Below, one piece after another: positions 56,534 through 60,000 of a stretch of 60,000 nt of DNA (position 1 is the stretch's first letter; each line of letters starts with the position of its first letter). Made by a program: the position numbers and the translations under genes. The DNA lies in contig NMRA01000281.1 of assembly GCA_002633005.1 (NCBI GenBank), forward strand, positions 222,108 to 282,107. Direction: 5' to 3'. Under the pieces are notes generated by a model that was given only the letters and a program-made list of their open reading frames with translations, made no database searches and had not been told where the DNA came from. This stretch comes from Phoronis australis (lineage: Eukaryota; Phoronida; Phoronidae).

Positions 56534-58200
56534 TAATGTACATCACTTTAGGCCAACAAGCAATCCTTTAATTTCATCGCACCAATGTTTATTGTAATTT
56601 ACGCTTTAATGGGACATTATCGGTCCTGCCGCCGAAAAACGCACTTTTGTAATTATTGTTTAGTGGGAATGACTTTTTGCACTTATTAACTGTGACCTGG
56701 GCTCACATACAACAAAAATCCGATTCGTTGTTGTGATTTTATTGCTAATCATTAATTCTCACCATTGACTGCCAGACAATCGTTGAAATCAAGACTGGTG
56801 ACTTCACGAATACGCTTAAAATACTCTGCCTTTTTGAATTAAGCTCCGCCAGCAGAGCGTTAGTCTGTCAGCGTGAGTTGCATGTTCAAATCTGCACTTC
56901 TGAGAAAATAACACTTCTGGCCGATGATGTCCCTTAACTGGTGTAACGTCAGATTATGATTTTAGTTGTTTTTCCTTTTTATTTTATATAACACCTGCAT
57001 TTAATTTCTTTTGATCATCTGTGTTTTTTATTTTTATTTTTATCAAATAGACTATTTTATTTATGCGTGGTGATTTTTTCTCTGTCACTTTAAGATAGCA
57101 AAGGCACGCATGATCATCACTTGGCGACAACGATCAAAGATTTGTTGCTCCTCGCACCCCGGCACTACCCTCAAGCACTTGATCGGTCCTTACTGCATCG
57201 CATTACCCTACCATTATACGTAAACTCAAACCAATGCACACTTGCATTTTTTATTTTTACTACAATGCATTATTACGATGACAGGAGGATTGCAAATAAC
57301 TATCTGTACATGTACAGTATATCGCAGTGCACTCCAAACGTTTAGCTTTTTACAAGGGTAGTAAGCTGTGTCTTCTGTCAAAAACAAATATCGATTTAGT
57401 CAACTTACTGTTGTAGTTTCATCATAAATAGGTGGATCCAGGGTGATCAAGGGGTCCGGACTCCCCTTCCTTTTCCCTCAATTTTAGTGATATCAAATCT
57501 AGAATTTTTAAATTGTTGACTCGGAACCCCCTTTTTAAAAAATCCTTGATCAGACCCACTTTTAAAAATTCCTGAATCTGCCCCTGTCATACCAAAGACA
57601 AAATCATGAAATAATCGCAGAGGATATTTTGACCACTGCATTCGTTGTGAACTTGTGAGCACATCGTCCCTCATTACTGAACCAAAGGGTGGTGGGGTTT
57701 CTCATTTTTATTGAAAAAGGGCGCGATGATAACCGGGCTGTTTGATACATCAAACTGTTGCAGTTCTGCTTTGGAGATGAAATATGAATCTGAAAGTGAA
57801 TCTAATCTGTTGACCGACCGCAATTGTAATCAACTCGACTGGCCGGTCATTTTTTACGGAAAGCCTACCAAACTTAACTAACGGTATCGTTGATATTATA
57901 AACTCTTTTAACCGGCCATATTGGTCCTCATTTCGTGTCGACGTGGCTGGTAGATTTTTTAGTTTATACTCCCCGTGTTTACGGCCGAGCGTAGTCCCGC
58001 ATGCGCGCACCCAGCCTAAATAGGGGGTCTCGAATTTTTGAGGATGTGGACCTTTTACCAAAAAAATAAATAAAAACGGGATACGTTCAGAGCTATGAGT
58101 TGGGAACTGTGCATTCTCCGAATTCTTGCCTTTTAGTGGACTTTTGTCTCGTTTTCAACTTTTTCGGACTTTTTGTTTCAATAAGGCGGACCTTTTTGCC
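56534..58200. repeat. 1.67-kb segment, second copy of the direct duplication
   Basis: Second copy of 54865-56532, with the same order of internal features (tRNA-like patch near 56840-56910, MITE at 57430-57585). Borders coincide exactly with the N on one side and TTTTTGCC on the other. Confidence 0.92.
57430..57585. mobile_element. GGGGCGGATTCA MITE, copy in the duplicated segment
   Basis: Same element as 55761-55916 with a few substitutions. It is present because the 1.67-kb segment is duplicated and is not an independent insertion. Confidence 0.65.
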
Positions 58201-59910
58201 ACTTCGCCAAATGGGGGGCTCCTTTGAGCCCCCCCCCCCGGATACGATCATGTTCCGGGCTTGTATGTGTCCGGATATTATGATATACGTCACCAGCTTA
58301 AATCGGGAATTCAAGGCAGTAACAAATAATCAGACGCTTCTGCACTATTCGCCAAGTTCTCCTAGAAAAAGGAATTCGTGGTTTACTGCTGATTTTGTGC
58401 GTGATTCGGTGCACTTTTGAGTGGAGCACCTTCATTAATTTGCTTTTCATTGCATAACTGTGACGCAGATACACCCGTGGTGGCCCTTTCCTCTAGCGTA
58501 CACGCAGGGAACTAGCGAGCACTATGACCTGAAGGTTTCTGGGCCTCTACTATTTTTGACGGGTGCGCTCACCTGGGAAAATATAACGTTTCCACCGTTT
58601 CAGTAAGCACAATAAACATTCACTGTTTTAGATAGTTTAAACGATTGACAGTGGCCCAGCTGTAGGGGAGCATTCTGTGAAAGTTTCAAAATTTGATGGG
58701 AGCTCCTGCCAATTTGGCCAATAGATGGCTCTGCATGAAAATATCGCACTCATTCAATTACACGCCCGAATCCATAGCGTTACGCTTATATTTCACCAAA
58801 TTAGAGTGGAAAATGGTGAAGAATACTGAAAGTTTTTTCTTATATCTTTTTCAAATGATTATTCATACAAAATAGGTACTTTTTCGTTATGCTCTATAGC
58901 TTAGTTGCCATCAAACAATGACTTTTGAGGAGGTGTAGCCTTTTCCAACACTGTTTAGTCAGAAGCCTTTGAGTAAGTTCAACGCTAGTAATTGTTTGTG
59001 AAATTCTGCCTGTTGCATCTTGGGAGTTCAGTGACTCACAGGTATTGGAAAGATGGAGTATCCCCAATGAACAATGTTCACAAGGTCACTGATGCACGAA
59101 GGTGTCGCAGAACAAGGCTATCTAAGATGCATCAAAAGTCTCCCTCACTGCTTCATGGATCCGTCCTTGTAAAGTTTTCAGTTGATGAGGATCCAAGATG
59201 ATCAAAGGGAGTTGCGGCACAAGTATTTTTTATTCCTTCACAAACGTGGCTGAGCACCGATGGCTGGACCATCTGGTCTCTTCTGCTCCTGTGTCAACTC
59301 CATTCATGGTTTCGATTTTAATTGAAATTCAAATCTATCTGAAAACAGCATTGTGTTTTTATCCTGGTTTTCTAGAGTCTAGAGTTTAGAGGCAAATTGA
59401 CCAAAAAGAGATCTGAGCTAAGCATGAGGGCAAGCTATGAGCTTTTAGCATTTATTACAAATTGCTGTGAAGTAATTTGCTTTGTTTCCACTCCAAGACA
59501 AAATTCATTTAAGAAGTAATTACTAAGAAAACGTTAATGTTAAAGTGAGACGCGTACGTAAGATTGGATATTGGAATTGACTTGGCACGTCAGAAATTTA
59601 AGGAGGCGGATTTTAATGGAACTGAGTGTTGAAACGAAATACTTAATTGCCATTGATTTAAACAGGCAAGGAAAGTAGCTGCCTAAGCGGATTTTGTTAC
59701 CAGGAAAACCGATGGACGTGATTTGATGATCGGTCCTCAACCGAATACAACCACGGAGCAGTTCTCAGTTCGAGATCACCATTCTACGCCACGACCAGCC
59801 ATCAACCTCTTGTTGTACGAAGCGCTATCTGAGGGTGAAGGAACTACCCGTACAAGTATTGCAAATGTGGCCTTTAACGACATATAACGTATCCAAAACG
59901 TGTCCATATA
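58201..59910. other. no gene recognised
   Basis: Short open frames only (up to 73 codons beyond the duplication edge), none with recognisable motifs or splice-bounded structure. A C run at about 58230-58242 lies between GAGC and GGATACG. Confidence 0.45.
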
Positions 59911-60000
59911 CATGGGCGGTGAACCATAGGGGGCTTGGGGGAAGCCACCCACTTTTTTCAGTGCTCTGGCGCCCATGGTGTACCACAAGGGGTTGGGGGG
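59911..60000. mobile_element. dimeric hairpin MITE, copy 3, cut by the window edge
   Basis: Begins CATGGGCGGTGAACCATAGG. Its first monomer ends TGCTCTGGCGCCCATGG near 59977 and is in the opposite orientation to copy 1, whose CCCACTTTTTTCAG block it shares in reverse. A second monomer starts and runs off the window. Confidence 0.7.

Noticed and set aside
55452-57345. A duplicated 74-codon gene (MATTIKDLLLLAPRHYPQ)
   Set aside because: Both copies lie in the likely false 1.67-kb duplication, the start is a non-ATG codon, and no similarity or splice structure supports coding.

Overview
This is eukaryotic nuclear DNA from an animal, most likely a highly heterozygous invertebrate bilaterian. The signs are small GT-AG exons in multi-kilobase AT-rich introns, many short inverted-repeat transposons, minisatellites, LINE remnants and CTCF-like motifs. 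The species cannot be fixed from the sequence. It is a draft assembly with N at 18541, 40330, 42880, 45050-45103, 53293 and 56533. Two of the single-N joins sit between nearly identical copies and look like unmerged haplotypes.

Two genes can be reconstructed. The first is a complete GDP-mannose 4,6-dehydratase gene (GMDS) on the minus strand. It has ten coding exons from the ATG at 50434-50436 to the stop at 16946-16948, all intron phases agree, and it encodes 362 residues. It makes the GDP-4-keto-6-deoxymannose used for GDP-fucose synthesis. The second starts 279 bases away on the opposite strand (50716-54352). It has five coding exons for a protein with two tandem SAM domains, a linker domain of unknown type and a C-terminal retropepsin-like aspartic protease domain (D-S-G motif). 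I do not recognise it as a named gene. Its third exon needs one extra base to stay in frame. The two start codons flank a compact, probably bidirectional promoter with CRE and CCAAT motifs.

Layout: 1-15 kb is a gene-poor flank with a trinucleotide microsatellite, a decayed non-LTR reverse transcriptase and an AT-rich repeat. CTCF-like motifs lie at 13.5 and 15.0-15.2 kb. From 15.3 to 16.9 kb is the likely GMDS 3' UTR or flank, holding a transposon with an expanded 48-bp minisatellite. From 16.9 to 50.4 kb is GMDS, whose introns carry minisatellites of 24, 28, 42 and 64 bp, a 459-bp foldback element, nested inverted-repeat transposons, a 5'-truncated LINE and an assembly duplication. From 50.4 to 54.4 kb is the SAM-retropepsin gene. 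From 54.4 to 60 kb is repeats and a 1.67-kb duplication.

The best candidates for new biology are the SAM-SAM-retropepsin gene and a family of tiny dimeric hairpin transposons (CATGGGCGGCGC ends, 5-bp target duplications). Next are a transposon family that has given rise to a minisatellite, and the foldback element. All similarity statements are by eye; no search was run.
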